Assembly (NCBI GenBank): GCA_003167415.1 | Contig: PMTF01000006.1 | Coordinates: 1 to 64,000, forward strand | DNA length: 64,000 nt | Origin: Acidimicrobiaceae bacterium | GTDB lineage: Bacteria; Actinomycetota; Acidimicrobiia; Acidimicrobiales; RAAP-2 | Direction: 5' to 3' | Shown: piece after piece, positions 1 to 10,537 of the stretch | How the letters are laid out: every line of letters begins with the position of its first letter | Position numbering within the stretch: the first letter of the stretch is position 1 | The notes under the pieces: model-generated | What the model saw: the letters and a program-made list of their open reading frames with translations, nothing else | Database searches by the model: none | What the model was told of the DNA's origin: nothing | Translations under genes and position numbers: made by a program

Positions 1-14
1 GGAACCAGCCCACT

Positions 15-64
15 TGGAGCGGGCGACGAGAATCGAACTCGCGTTCTCAGCTTGGGAAGCTGAG
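15..64 (-). other. tRNA-Gly(CCC) 3' half, attachment-site-like remnant
   Basis: Read on the minus strand, this holds an anticodon arm (stem TCAGC/GCTGA, loop TTCCCAA, anticodon CCC), a T arm (GCGAG-TTCGATT-CTCGT), a 3' acceptor strand CGCCCGC, discriminator T and an encoded CCA. The 5' half is missing: no GCGGGCG acceptor partner or D arm follows. Tyrosine integrases often use the stretch from anticodon loop to 3' end as a crossover core, so this may mark an island boundary whose other side lies left of the window. The structure is seen; the att role is inferred. Confidence 0.6.
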
Positions 65-295
65 AATCAAGTGATACTTCTTTGCGTAGTGTTCCTGGCA
101 ATTCGGGGACGACCCCGGTCAACAAAGAATGCTTGAGCGAACTGCTCGTCTGTCGAAATCACGATCTGTCCATTGGTATTTCGAACGTCGTCCGTGTATA
201 TTCCTCGCGGGCACACGTTTACCCTCGCGTTGGTACGGGCCATTGAACCCGATTCAGTAGATGGCATAACCGAAACCCATTCGGAAGGGTTTTCG

Positions 296-3200
296 ATGCA
301 AGTTTCTCACAAGATCCGACGCAAACGGAGCTCGCTTCTTTCGACGACGAATCGAATTCTGTCGAGCGCAGCACTACTCCTCGTTGGCATTCTCGGAGCT
401 TCGACAGTTGGCGTCGACTCTGCGGGTTCGGCTGTCAGTGCGCGCAGTCAGTTACTTCCCGGCTCACTCGCGCCAATTCCTTTGGGAGACAAGCTGATGG
501 GACCTGCAATTTCGTCGACGTCGTTGGCCCTGCAGGTGACTCTCGACCCACGAGACCCCGCCGGACTTGCGTCCATGGCCCAAGCAGTCTCCACTCCCGG
601 TTCTCCCGAGTACCACCAATACCTCTCGGCCGGTGAATTCGCCCAGCTTTACGGTCCAACTCCCGCAACAATCGCCGCGGTGACCACCGCGCTCGAAGCC
701 CAAGGGCTCGGTGTTGGTCACGCGTCGGGCACCGACCTCTCGCTGCCGGTCACGGCTACCGTCGCTCAAGTCGAGTCGGCTTTTTTGACTCCCATCGTGA
801 CGTATCGGCTTCCCTCTGGCGATGTCGGCTACGACAACACGAAGTCGCCCAGCGTTCCCGTGTCCGTCGCCTCCCAGATCCAAGGAGTGCTCGGCCTCGA
901 CACTCTCAACCAACCCGAGCCCCTGACGACTCCTTTGGCGCCGGACCGAGGGATTGGTGCAACGACACCCTCCGAGACGTCACCACTGACGAGTCAGCCT
1001 GCGCCTAATGGCAGCTTGTGCGGCAACAGCATCTTCGGCGTCCAAAGTAGTTACGGCGCGTGGACCGCCGACAATCTCGCATGGGCGTACGACTTCACCG
1101 GGTTGTACGCCAACAACGATTTCGGTTCGGGATCAACAGTGGCCCTCGTCGAACTCGCGGGCGCGGGCTATAGCGCGAGCGACATTGCGACGTTCGCGGC
1201 CTGCTACGGCATCACCCTGGGGACCAACCAAATTACGGAGGAAAATACAGACGGAGGGTCGAACACCCTTGGCGGGGGCACTGACGAAGCCGAACTCGAC
1301 ATCGAGACGGTCCTTTCCCTGGCGCCCGCCGCAAACATCGAGGTCTACGAGGGAAATCAGAGTCTCTACAACGTCGAGAGCCAAATCGTCAGTGACGATA
1401 CCGCGAAGATTGTCAGCATCAGTTGGGGTGCGTGCGAGGCGGACTTCGATCCCTCGTACCTGCAGTCCGAGAACACGCTGCTCGAGGCAGCGTCCCTGGA
1501 CGGCCAGACGGTGTTCGCGGCCTCCGGTGACGATGGCTCGGAGGGCTGCAACATGAACGGCGAGTCCGGATCGCCCACAGGAGACTCCCCGTATGCGCAA
1601 GCCGTCAACCCTTCGAACGGCACGCTATACGTCGCAGGCAGCAGTATGGTCAGCGTCATCAGTGAAGCGAACGAATCGCCGGTGGCCAGTATCAGCACAG
1701 GCTACGGTCCTGACGCCGTGATTTATGACTCTGCCACTTCGGAACTGTACGTCGCGAACCGCGGTTCTGACACATTGACCGAGGTCAGCACGACGAACTG
1801 CAATGCGACGATCACTTCAGGCTGCGCGTCGACCACGACCATCGCTGGGTCGTCGGCCCTCGATGGCCCGGACGCCATGGCCCTCGACGGGACCACCCTC
1901 TATGTGACGAACGAGTTCAACCAGACGGTGGCGGTCTTCAATACCACGAGCGGGCAATTTGTGGGATCGGTTTCGTTGCCGACGACGGGGAACCCCGATT
2001 CGGAAACAATCGCGGTGGACTCCGATCATGTCGTGTACGTCGCCGACCACAACTTCGGCGAAGTCGACTATTTCAACGGCGCTACCTGTAATGCCACCAC
2101 CCAAAGCGGATGCTCGACGGCCCCCGTCACGGTCGCGGTGGTTGCAGTTCCCGACGCCATGGTCCTCGATGCGCCCGCGAACAAACTCTTCATTTCGGGG
2201 TATCAGGGTGGCATCAGCGTCTTGAGCACCTCATCCCACACGGTCGTCGCGACGATCAGCACGTCCAGCGTTCCTGGAATCTTTGGCGCAGACGGTGGAG
2301 TCGGGTCGATCGCGATGTCGCCGAATGGTCAGGATCTACTCGCCACCGTTAACACTGACTATTCAAGTGGTATCTATGACGAGGTTCTGGCGACGATAAA
2401 CCCGTTGAGCGACGCCGTCATTGGGGCGGTGAGCTGGAATTGGGGCGACGCCTTGATGGGTCAACTCGTGAGCGATCCCACTCTCAACCTGGTATGGGAC
2501 ACCGTACAAGATTATGGCAGCGATGCGGTACTGGATTTCAACCTGGGCGTGAGCGATCCCGCGGCTCAGCCCGAGGTCACGGGCGTCGGCGGTACGACCC
2601 TCAGCGCGCTCGGTCCCGCGCCCACCGAAAAGGTCTGGAACGACAATGGTGAGTACGCCTCTGGCGCGGGCGGGGGAGGAATCTCTCAGGCGTTCGCGAT
2701 GCCCAACTTCCAAGAGACGTATGGAGAAATATCCGGAAGTAGTGGCACGCCGTGCGCCAATGTGTCGGGAGACTGTCGAGAAGTCCCTGATGTCTCAGCG
2801 GACGCTGACCCGTACACGGGGTACATAGTGTACGACTCACAAGAAGGAGACCCTGGCTGGATTGCCGTGGGTGGCACGAGCGCGGCGTCGCCTCTGTGGG
2901 CCGGTGCGCTGGCCGATATCGCCTCGGCCGACGCAGCTGGCGCAACCGGGTTCGGATCGCTCAATCCGGCCCTCTATACGTTGGCCGCGTCGAGCCCCGG
3001 GACGTACTTCAACGACATCACGTCGGGAAACAACGACTACAACAACGCGAACGGCACTCAGTTTTCGGCACGTAATGGCTACGACATGGCCACCGGCCTT
3101 GGAACCCCGAATGTCTCGGCTCTCGCCGCCGGTCTCGAAGGTGACTTACTCACCGTCCCCGGTGTCCCGACCATTGGAACTCCCACGAGGGGAAATGCTT

Positions 3201-5066
3201 CGGCGACGGTCAACTGGACGGCGCCGACGAACACGGGCGGAAGCGCGATTACTGGCTACACGGTCACGGCGACGACTGGCGCGACACCGACGACGGACGC
3301 ATGCCCCTCTTCGAAGTCGAGCACCGCAACGACCTGTATCGTGACAGGCCTCACCAATGGTGACGCGTACACGTTCACGGTGGCGGCCATCAACGTCGTG
3401 GGGACGGGTTCATTCTCGAACTCTTCGGTGAGCGTAACTCCCGCCGCAGTTCCGGGTGCTCCTACGATTGGTGCGGTGACAAGTGGTAATACGTTGGTGA
3501 GCGTCAACTGGACTGCGCCGTCAAACATTGGTGGCAGTGCGATCGCCGGGTACACGGTTACGTCAGAAAACGTGACGACCTCAACGCCCACGACGGACGC
3601 GTGCCCCTCTTCGACGTCGAGCACCTCAACAAGTTGCACCGTGACGGGTCTCACTAATGGTGACGTGTACACGTTCACGGTTGCGGCCATTAACAACATT
3701 GGCACCAGCCTTTTCTCCGGCTCTTCGGCTAGCGCAACTCCCGCAACTACCCCCGGCGTCCCGGCTATTGACACTCCCACGAGGGGGAATGCTTCTGCGA
3801 AGGTCAATTGGACGGCGCCGACGAGCACGGGCGGAAGCGCGATCACCGGGTACACGGTTACGTCAGAAAACGTGACGACCTCAACGCCCACAACGAACGC
3901 GTGCCCCTCTTCGACGTCGAGCACCTCAACAAGTTGCACCGTGACGGGTCTCACCAATGGTGCCGCGTACACGTTTACGGTCGCGGCCATCAACGTCGTC
4001 GGTACGGGTTCGTTCTCGAACTCTTCGGCGAGCGTAACTCCCGCCTCTACCCCCGGCGTCCCGACCATTGGCCTCCCCACGAGGGGGAATGCTTCGGCAA
4101 TGGTCAATTGGACGGCGCTCGACGAACACGGGTGGCAGTCCCATCACCGGCTACACCGTCACCGCGGAGAACACGACCACCGCAACGGCGACGACGGACG
4201 CGTGCCCCTCTTCGACGTCGAACAACGCAACGACCTGTACCGTGACAGGCCTCACTAATGGTGACGCCTACACCTTTGCCATTGCCGCCATCAATGCGGT
4301 TGGCACTGGGTCGTTCTCGACTTCCTCATCGTTGGTGACGCCGAACAACCTCCTGCCGGGCGCGCCGGCGAACGCCACTGCCGTGGGCGGCACCACGTCA
4401 GCGACGGTGACCTGGATCGCTCCAACCATCAATGCTGGATCCATCACTGGCTTCACAGTCACTGCGGATGACACCACGGCATCGATTACGACGTTCGACG
4501 CCTGCCCTTCGTCTACGACGAGCACAACGACAAGTTGCACCGTAACGGGACTCACGAGCGGTGATGGCTATGTCTTCACCGTCGCAGCCACGAACGCCAC
4601 TGGTACCGGTTCTTACTCCACAGCTTCCAACCAAGTGACGCCGACCGCGCCCTCTGGCGGCGGTGGTGGTAGTGGCGGCGGTGGTGGTGGCGGTGGCGGT
4701 GGTACGGGAACACCTCCTACCCCACCTACGCCGTCTCCTCCTACACCTCCGCCGTCTCCACCTCCCTCCCATCCGACGTCGCCCCCCGCACCGAAGAAAC
4801 CTGCGACCGTCGCCGTTGGCTTTGCGGCCAATGAATCGACGCTCAGCACGCCAATGAAAGCGAACCTGGCGATTCTCGCGAAGAAGCTGGCGAGGGGTTA
4901 CTCGATCACTGTCACTGGCTACGCCAAAAGGAACGCTGTGTTGGCGAAGCGTCGCGCGGAGGTCGTCGCGGCGTTTCTCGCCACACTCGTCAAGACGCAC
5001 GTCACATTAAAAGTGGTAACGAAAACGACGTCGAGTAAGGCCACGGTAGTCACGACACGGACGTAG
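296..5066 (+). CDS. secreted S53 (sedolisin-type) peptidase with beta-propeller insert, Fn3 repeats and OmpA-like end; frameshifted
   Basis: This is a secreted serine-carboxyl peptidase. The ATG at 296 is preceded by GGAAGG and starts a signal peptide (basic RRKR, hydrophobic core at residues 22-38). A pro-kumamolisin-like prodomain spans about 55-205. The catalytic dyad lies in DEAELD (Glu331, Asp335), the oxyanion Asp412 in ASGDDG, and the nucleophile Ser862 in GGTSAASP. Residues about 438-755, between the oxyanion Asp and GVGGTTL, form a YVTN/NHL-like beta-propeller not normal for S53. Five Fn3 repeats follow, then a Gly/Pro-rich linker and an OmpA-like end (VTGYAKRNAVLAKRRAE). One extra base near 4117 (GCGCTCGACG against GCGCCGACG in sister repeats) moves the reading from the first frame, which would stop at 4258, to the frame ending at 5066. 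It may be an assembly error or a real break. Confidence 0.85.
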
Positions 5067-5442
5067 CTGAATAAATCAACCGCACTGGTTCAGCGAGTGT
5101 TGCAATGTGCAATGTCAAGGAACATCCACGCCCGTGTCGTCGTTCGGCCGTACCGCCAACGTAACCGTGCGAGCCAAGGCGGTCTCCTTGGGCGACGCAA
5201 ACCTCGTTTCCGTCGGGGTCAGTGTCGAGTGGCATGAAGCAAGCCGTCCGGCCGGCCCCTCTAGTTCCTCGCGCGAGAGGGAGCCAATGCGGAGTGATGA
5301 AGGTCGCATACATTGGAGAGTTCGGCATCGCTCGCGCTAGTGAGCGATGCCAACGCGATGATTTGGGGCGGGAGATGAGGAAGTTTCCGTGACGAAGTTT
5401 CGAGTTGAGCTAACGAGCGCTCGCTCCTGGACTGAGGTGTAG
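5067..5442. other. 376-bp gap, possible VOC-protein remnant
   Basis: No intact gene is convincing here. On the minus strand around 5165-5235 a frame reads TDPDGNEVCVAQGD, which resembles the C-terminal strand of glyoxalase/VOC proteins (DPDGNEFCV). Neither the N-terminal half nor a consistent frame is present, so at most it is a decayed VOC gene. The segment just before 5443 contains GAGGTG, the likely ribosome site of the next gene. Confidence 0.25.
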
Positions 5443-6129
5443 ATGGAGGCCCTGTTTGCTGAGGGTTTTCCAGATTTCATAAGTGGAGACAAAGAGGTCG
5501 GCAAGTACATCGCACGTGTGCGCGAGTCGTTCCGAGAATATGACCTCATCCTCACGGATGAAGACGACCAACTTGATGCAACTGGCTGGGGCGTGCCCAT
5601 CATTTGGTCAGGCGAAGTGTCGGAACTACCGTCGTCCTTCGCTGACGTGCTTCGTCAATCAATTGAGGTTGATGATGGAACGCGTGTGGCGGATACTTTC
5701 GTCATCTGTGGCGCAGTGGTTCATCCGTCACTCAAGGGCAGCGACGCTGCAGCGTCATTACTCCGTGCACTGTTCGTCACAGCGGCGGCGCACCATCTTG
5801 CGAACGTGGTAGCGCCCGTCCGCCCGACGCGCAAGCACCTCTACCCATTATTAGATATCGACGCTTACGCGGCGTGGATGCGCAATGACGGTATGCCTTG
5901 GGACCCCTGGTTGCGCCTGCACGTCCGTATTGGTGGCAGAGTCATAGGTCTCGTGCGAGAAGCGCAGATAATGACCGATACTGTCTCGCGCTGGGAAGAG
6001 TGGACCGGGCTGGAGATTCCCGTGTCAGGCGACTACATCATCCCGAAGGGTATGGCACCCCTTCGCATTGACAAGACCGCGGACCTCGGTACCTACGTCG
6101 AGCCGAACATTTGGGTGCGCCACCGCTAA
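5443..6129 (+). CDS. GNAT-family N-acetyltransferase-like protein
   Basis: This is a 228-residue cytoplasmic protein of a GNAT-like family found in actinobacteria. Recognisable family features are a central TGWGVPI, then VAPVRPTRKHLYPL, the stretch YAAWMRNDGMPWDPWLR, and a C-terminal WEEWTGLEIPVSGDY followed by VEPNIWVRH. Acetyl-CoA binding and the acceptor are not shown by the sequence. The start is supported by GAGGTG about five bases upstream. It lies alone, 52 bp before the GrpB gene, with which it may be co-transcribed. Confidence 0.7.
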   Translation: MEALFAEGFPDFISGDKEVGKYIARVRESFREYDLILTDEDDQLDATGWGVPIIWSGEVSELPSSFADVLRQSIEVDDGTRVADTFVICGAVVHPSLKGSDAAASLLRALFVTAAAHHLANVVAPVRPTRKHLYPLLDIDAYAAWMRNDGMPWDPWLRLHVRIGGRVIGLVREAQIMTDTVSRWEEWTGLEIPVSGDYIIPKGMAPLRIDKTADLGTYVEPNIWVRHR

Positions 6130-6181
6130 TGGTTCGTCCCTACTTGGGACGCCTTCGATCCAACTTCATTAATGTTGTCTC

Positions 6182-6799
6182 GTGCCTTTCTCAGATGAAG
6201 TTGCACCGGTTGTACTCGTCTCAAGTCGTGATGATTGGAACAACGAGTTTGTGTCGTTAGCACTCGCGCTGCGCCGCATGAACATAGCGGACTACGGTGC
6301 CATCGAGCACGTCGGCTCGACGTCCGTTCCGGGACTTTTCGCTAAGGACGTGATCGACGTCCAGATTCGCGTTCCCCACTTTGAGGAGGAGCGCGTGATT
6401 GCCAAGTTCTCTGAAGTTGGTTTCCGCCGTCGCCCTGAACCATGGAACAATCTTGAGTCGACGAGAGCCGGTCTAGTCGCAAAGCTCGTATTCGCCCCAC
6501 CAGTCGGAGCCAGGCGATCGAATATTCACGTTCGAATCGATGGAACGAAGGGTGCGAGTGACACGCTGCTCTTTCGCGACTTTCTCAATGACGACCACGG
6601 GGAGCGCGACGCCTGGAGCCGATTCAAACTTTCCCTCGTCGAGGGTGAATCTGAAATCGACCTATCGATTTACGGCCAAGAGAAGCAGCCAGTTTGGACT
6701 CGCTTGATGGAGTCCGCCGACGTCTGTGCGAAAGCGAGGAACTGGTTGCCTTCACCGCTGACCTCGTGGTCAATGCTTGACTTCACGTTCGACTCGTAA
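6182..6799 (+). CDS. GrpB family protein (UPF0157)
   Basis: This 205-residue protein belongs to the GrpB/UPF0157 family, a nucleotidyltransferase-like fold sometimes fused to dephospho-CoA kinase. The hallmark IEHVGSTSVPGLFAKDVIDVQI is present, split here only by the usual hydrophobic residues, and the end FRDFLNDDHGERDAWSRFK matches the family. It starts with GTG. TAATGT sits six bases before the GTG, so the message may be leaderless. The biochemical role is not established for stand-alone members. Confidence 0.8.
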   Translation: MPFSDEVAPVVLVSSRDDWNNEFVSLALALRRMNIADYGAIEHVGSTSVPGLFAKDVIDVQIRVPHFEEERVIAKFSEVGFRRRPEPWNNLESTRAGLVAKLVFAPPVGARRSNIHVRIDGTKGASDTLLFRDFLNDDHGERDAWSRFKLSLVEGESEIDLSIYGQEKQPVWTRLMESADVCAKARNWLPSPLTSWSMLDFTFDS

Positions 6800-6888
6800 T
6801 TCGCTAAGCAATCGATCGGCGATGCTCCCGTGCGCTGGTGAAAACCGGTTGGATCGGGCCTACAGGCTTCGGATGGGCTATGAGGTTA

Positions 6889-7698
6889 TTAGTCCGGCGA
6901 GTGGGCAAGCACAGTGAACGACAGTGGAATCCGGGGACGCCCCTCGGGTACGACAAGCAGGCCCGACGTGGTCTCCACTAGCCATGGGAACCGCTGGAAG
7001 AGAGTCCAGTCGTGTTCGGTCAGTGAATCAAGCACGAGACCGCGCCCGATCAACGCCGCAACAATCTCACCAATGGAGTGGTTCCACTCGTACGTTATGG
7101 TGACGCTGAGTTCTTCGCCGTCAGTGTAAGTCGAGGCGCTATCGGAGACAGAGGGATTGTCAGGCTCTTCGAAGTAGCTGTAGATGACCTGCTCTCCGTC
7201 ATCGTCGAAGCACGAAGTAAACGGGTGACCGTCGTGAAGATACAGTCTTCCCCCTGGAGCGAGAAGGTCCGCCACGACCGCACCCCATTTAGACACATCC
7301 GGCAGCCAGCAAAGCGCACCAAGGCTTATGTACACAACGTCGAACCGCTCACCTGAAAGCGCTCGAGGTGCGTCATAAACATTGGCGCAGACGAAGGACG
7401 CACGCTCGGATTGCCCGGCACGTTCCGCGAGCGCTTTGGCTTCATCAATGGCCGCGAGTGAAAAGTCGAGACCGGTGACGGTGGCTCCGGCTCTGGCCCA
7501 TTGCAAAGTGTCCATTCCGAAATGACACTGCAGATGTACGAGCGTTTTCCCTTCGAGGTCTCCGAGTGCCTCGATCTCCCAAGTCGGGGGTCCCGGGGCT
7601 TTAAGAAGCCAACCTTCAACGTTGTAGAACCGAGACTCAGCGTGAATCCTGACGCGATCGTTCCAATTTTCGAGGTTGGCTTCGAGTCGCGCGTCCAT
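6889..7698 (-). CDS. class I SAM-dependent methyltransferase
   Basis: This is a 269-residue Rossmann-fold methyltransferase. Motif I is atypical but clear (LVHLQCHFGMDTLQWA), followed by VTGLDFS with the acidic residue that would bind SAM ribose. A later LLAPGGRLYLHDGHP corresponds to the strand after motif III. The N terminus (NWNDRVRIHAESRFY) matches a common actinobacterial subfamily. The substrate is unknown. It is convergent with the GrpB gene. Confidence 0.8.
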   Translation of the reverse strand: MDARLEANLENWNDRVRIHAESRFYNVEGWLLKAPGPPTWEIEALGDLEGKTLVHLQCHFGMDTLQWARAGATVTGLDFSLAAIDEAKALAERAGQSERASFVCANVYDAPRALSGERFDVVYISLGALCWLPDVSKWGAVVADLLAPGGRLYLHDGHPFTSCFDDDGEQVIYSYFEEPDNPSVSDSASTYTDGEELSVTITYEWNHSIGEIVAALIGRGLVLDSLTEHDWTLFQRFPWLVETTSGLLVVPEGRPRIPLSFTVLAHSPD

Positions 7699-7812
7699 CC
7701 GCTCAGAGTACTTTCACCGATGGAGACCCGCAGTGCCTCAGAGGGCCGTCACCAGACTTTCTAAGAGCTTGTCAAGCCAGTGAAGGGTGTCTGTTACGTC
7801 GGGCTCGTGAAT

Positions 7813-8790
7813 CTATGGTCCCGTATTCAGCGCCATCAATGGCTGACCATGCGAGGCTCTGGTGAACGTGACGAAGCGGTCGTTCTTTCCTACATTCCAC
7901 GCGCCATGCCAACCATCAAAATGGAGATCGAGGCTCATCAGCAGGGTGAAGTCGTTCTGTGATTTCCAGGAGTAGGGGTGGTAACTCAACACCTTGCCGC
8001 TCGCAAGCTTCACGGTACCGTCTCGCTGGCTCGATACCAGAAACAGCTTCGACGCGGTCGAAGGGCCAACCAGGTGCCAGTAGTTGAGGTAGTCCTGCAA
8101 TTCATTCGCTGCGTGCTCATACGCAACTTGGCGTGCCTGCGCGGGGGTCAAAAGCTTCTGGATGACGCCGGCCGCGACGTTGAAGTAGTCCTTGGTGCAG
8201 ATCGGCACTTGCTCGGGCAGTGCGAAGTAGTGCGATGGCCACGAATCACTGCGCACCGCTGGGTTCGATTCCACTTCAATCCCGTCGGCGTACTTCGGAT
8301 CGCACGAACTGCCATGCTCACGCACCAACTTCTTGAATGCCTCTGTGGAGATCGAACCGATGGACACACTGGCGTAGGCGCGGTCGCCGTTCGCGAGAAC
8401 GATTGGCGTGTATTGGACGGCCCCGCTCACCGAGCCAACACCGACTGGTGTGTTCGAGGGACCACTCACACCTTGTATGGGAACGTTGTCGACGATCAAC
8501 GTGCACGTCGCCCCGGTGTTCTGGAACCAAAGCGTCGCCTTGAAGCCAGCTGACGCCGAGTACGTTCCCTGCCGTGGACTCATCCAAGGTCGCAGTTGGG
8601 CCGGCCGACACGTCGGTGGCAATGTGGCGTTCTTGACGGTCGCGCTGGCCAGGGGTGCGGTGAACAGAGAGGTCGCGAGCAGTGCACCGGTGACGGCTGC
8701 GACTACGAACTTGTTGGGCGGTAGGTGGCCCTTGGAAACGCCGTGTTGCAAATGAGTGTGTACCGCGACACCCTTGAGTTGTGTCTTCAC
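7813..8790 (-). CDS. secreted DUF4232 protein (third of the set)
   Basis: This exported protein has an N-terminal hydrophobic segment (VVAAVTGALLATSLF) and a DUF4232-type immunoglobulin-like domain (CRPAQLRPW, LWFQNTGATCTL). The C-terminal half is unique. I choose the GTG at 8790 because it lies two bases after the stop of the upstream gene and AGGA precedes it by about nine bases; an ATG at 8826 would overlap that gene. It is the last gene of the run that begins with the signal peptidase. DUF4232 proteins are usually cell-surface or lipoprotein-like; no lipobox is seen. Confidence 0.75.
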   Translation of the reverse strand: MKTQLKGVAVHTHLQHGVSKGHLPPNKFVVAAVTGALLATSLFTAPLASATVKNATLPPTCRPAQLRPWMSPRQGTYSASAGFKATLWFQNTGATCTLIVDNVPIQGVSGPSNTPVGVGSVSGAVQYTPIVLANGDRAYASVSIGSISTEAFKKLVREHGSSCDPKYADGIEVESNPAVRSDSWPSHYFALPEQVPICTKDYFNVAAGVIQKLLTPAQARQVAYEHAANELQDYLNYWHLVGPSTASKLFLVSSQRDGTVKLASGKVLSYHPYSWKSQNDFTLLMSLDLHFDGWHGAWNVGKNDRFVTFTRASHGQPLMALNTGP

Positions 8791-8792
8791 CT

Positions 8793-9371
8793 TTAAATAT
8801 CCTGAAACGAAAAATGGTTTCTCCATCCGAGTTGACTGACGGCCAAGCCACAGGTCGTGTCGAACGTCACATCGGGTACTTGAACAGTTCCTTCATTTTT
8901 CGGGAGTACGACAATCATTCCTGAGTAGATCTGACTTGGGGGGAGCACTCCGTATGTCGGGCCGCACAAATCACCGGTACTGACAATCAACGCCCCGCTC
9001 ATTCGCGGAGCGAGATCAGTCGGGCGAAGATTGCCACCGTAAGTACCGTGGCCCGTGACGCGTAATCGGTATTGTCTCGCTCCCCTGAGACCAATGATGG
9101 TTGGGTAGTCGCCAAGTACGCAGGTCTTGGGTCCGACATTCGTAAAAGCAATTGTGGTCACTTCGTGCCCAGCCCCCACTTGATTCCTGACGAACGCTCC
9201 CACCAAGTTCGAACCTCTACACGAAGGATTTGCGACGCTGGCTGCACTGGCGGCGATTGGACCGCCGGCGACGTTGAGAAGAGTGGACCCGATGATTACT
9301 GACGTCATCATCAGTCCTTGAACGAAGTGGACAGCCAATCGCAAATTGAACTTGGACCCGCGAAACTTCAC
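8793..9371 (-). CDS. secreted DUF4232 protein (second of the set)
   Basis: After a long hydrophobic signal region (FVQGLMMTSVIIGSTLLN) comes a DUF4232 domain: a first Cys (PSCRGSN), TIAFTNVGPKTCVLGDYP, and a final Cys pair around GPTYG and FDTTCGLAV. The GTG at 9371 overlaps the TGA of the upstream gene as GTGA, which suggests translational coupling, and GGACGAAG lies upstream. An ATG at 9395 is the alternative. No enzyme motif is visible. Confidence 0.7.
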   Translation of the reverse strand: MKFRGSKFNLRLAVHFVQGLMMTSVIIGSTLLNVAGGPIAASAASVANPSCRGSNLVGAFVRNQVGAGHEVTTIAFTNVGPKTCVLGDYPTIIGLRGARQYRLRVTGHGTYGGNLRPTDLAPRMSGALIVSTGDLCGPTYGVLPPSQIYSGMIVVLPKNEGTVQVPDVTFDTTCGLAVSQLGWRNHFSFQDI

Positions 9372-10537
9372 AGAAACAGCTTCGTCCGGCGCCATTGATG
9401 ATTACCAACATTTAGCACGTAGAGGGCGTAACTCTGTTTCGGCAACGTCGCCCAACTCGCGGGACCGACGCGAAGCCCGATGCCGCCCCCCGGGACAACG
9501 TAAGGCGTGATGGCCCAGTTGGCGGCGGCGTTCAGGTACTGATACCACTGACGTCCGCCGTCCGTCGAAACATCAATTATGGAGAAGCTCTCCATCACCA
9601 CGGCGTCCGAACGTTCTGGAAACACCCTGGTGACGTAGTACAGCGATCCGCCCGCCCAGTCAGCGGCCAGTTGCGGCCCCGCGGCATTCCAATGGGCTCC
9701 GCCGTCGGTGCTGCGCACCGGGAACTGTCCGGCCCCGGTAGGCGCCCCCCATACTCCCCAGCTATAGGTTGCTCCCGACGCCTTGAACGTCACGGCAAGC
9801 GACTGCGCCGCGGTCAACCGGGTTCCCCAGGGAAAATTGTGGCCCGTAGCCGATTCAGTGAGTCCGGGCTGTGACCGCAGGATCGCCGGATACGGCGGTG
9901 TGTCGTAGCCCGCGACGGTCATTACTGGCGATACGGCGATCTCTCCACACTGGTGCTCCTGTACCGTTCCTTCACCGAAGGGTTCGAATCGGACTGAAAG
10001 TGTGAGCGCGCTCGAACTTCCCGGAGGAGTGATCCGGATTTCACTCGCCATTGGGCAGCGATCATTTTCGAAGCCAGTTGAGTCGGTATATCCAAGGTCG
10101 AAATTCGCAATTTCATACGGCTCCAGATCGACGCGAATATCCGGTTGCGAGAGATAGGGAAAATATGATGCTTCACGATTTTCGTGAGTGGGAATGTCGC
10201 TTCCTTCCTTGCTCATCATTTGAACTTTCGGCACCCCATCAAGCCAACAAGTGCGTTTCGAAATGTTCGTTATCGTAATTGTCAGACTGGCGTGACCCAT
10301 AGCGACGCCGCCTTTGGACAGATTCACCTCGAGTTGGCCTACGGAACACTGAGTGATGGTGCTGCTCTTTTGCGCGGCGTAAGCGGAGTGATTCGCCAGA
10401 AAGAACGTCGAAGCGAGCGCTATGCAAACCAGGAAACGTGCTTTCGATCGTGACTTACGAACAGTCTCGATGATTGGGCCCCTTTTCTGGCTTTTCCAAT
10501 GTTGGGTTAAAACCACTTGATGGATTTCAATGGCCAA
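9368..10537 (-). CDS. secreted DUF4232 protein with C-terminal BNR (sialidase-type) repeats
   Basis: The 389-residue product has a signal-like segment (FLVCIALASTFFLANHSAYA), a DUF4232 domain (ITITNISKRTCWLDGVPKV), and a C-terminal region with two BNR/Asp-box-like motifs, STDGGAHWN and STDGGRQWY. Asp boxes mark a beta-propeller fold and do not by themselves mean sialidase activity. The ATG at 10537 overlaps lepB by 31 bp; a GTG at 10516 is also in frame. It belongs to the same transcription unit as lepB. Confidence 0.7.
   Translation of the reverse strand: MAIEIHQVVLTQHWKSQKRGPIIETVRKSRSKARFLVCIALASTFFLANHSAYAAQKSSTITQCSVGQLEVNLSKGGVAMGHASLTITITNISKRTCWLDGVPKVQMMSKEGSDIPTHENREASYFPYLSQPDIRVDLEPYEIANFDLGYTDSTGFENDRCPMASEIRITPPGSSSALTLSVRFEPFGEGTVQEHQCGEIAVSPVMTVAGYDTPPYPAILRSQPGLTESATGHNFPWGTRLTAAQSLAVTFKASGATYSWGVWGAPTGAGQFPVRSTDGGAHWNAAGPQLAADWAGGSLYYVTRVFPERSDAVVMESFSIIDVSTDGGRQWYQYLNAAANWAITPYVVPGGGIGLRVGPASWATLPKQSYALYVLNVGNHQWRRTKLFL

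Noticed and set aside
15-64. Complete tRNA-Gly gene
   Set aside because: The 5' acceptor strand and D arm are missing; only the anticodon arm to 3' end remains.
3256-4107. 283-codon minus-strand frame across the Fn3 repeats
   Set aside because: It is the reverse of the repeated Fn3 sequence, which has few stops because of its Thr/Ser/Gly-rich codons; it has no own motif or ribosome site.
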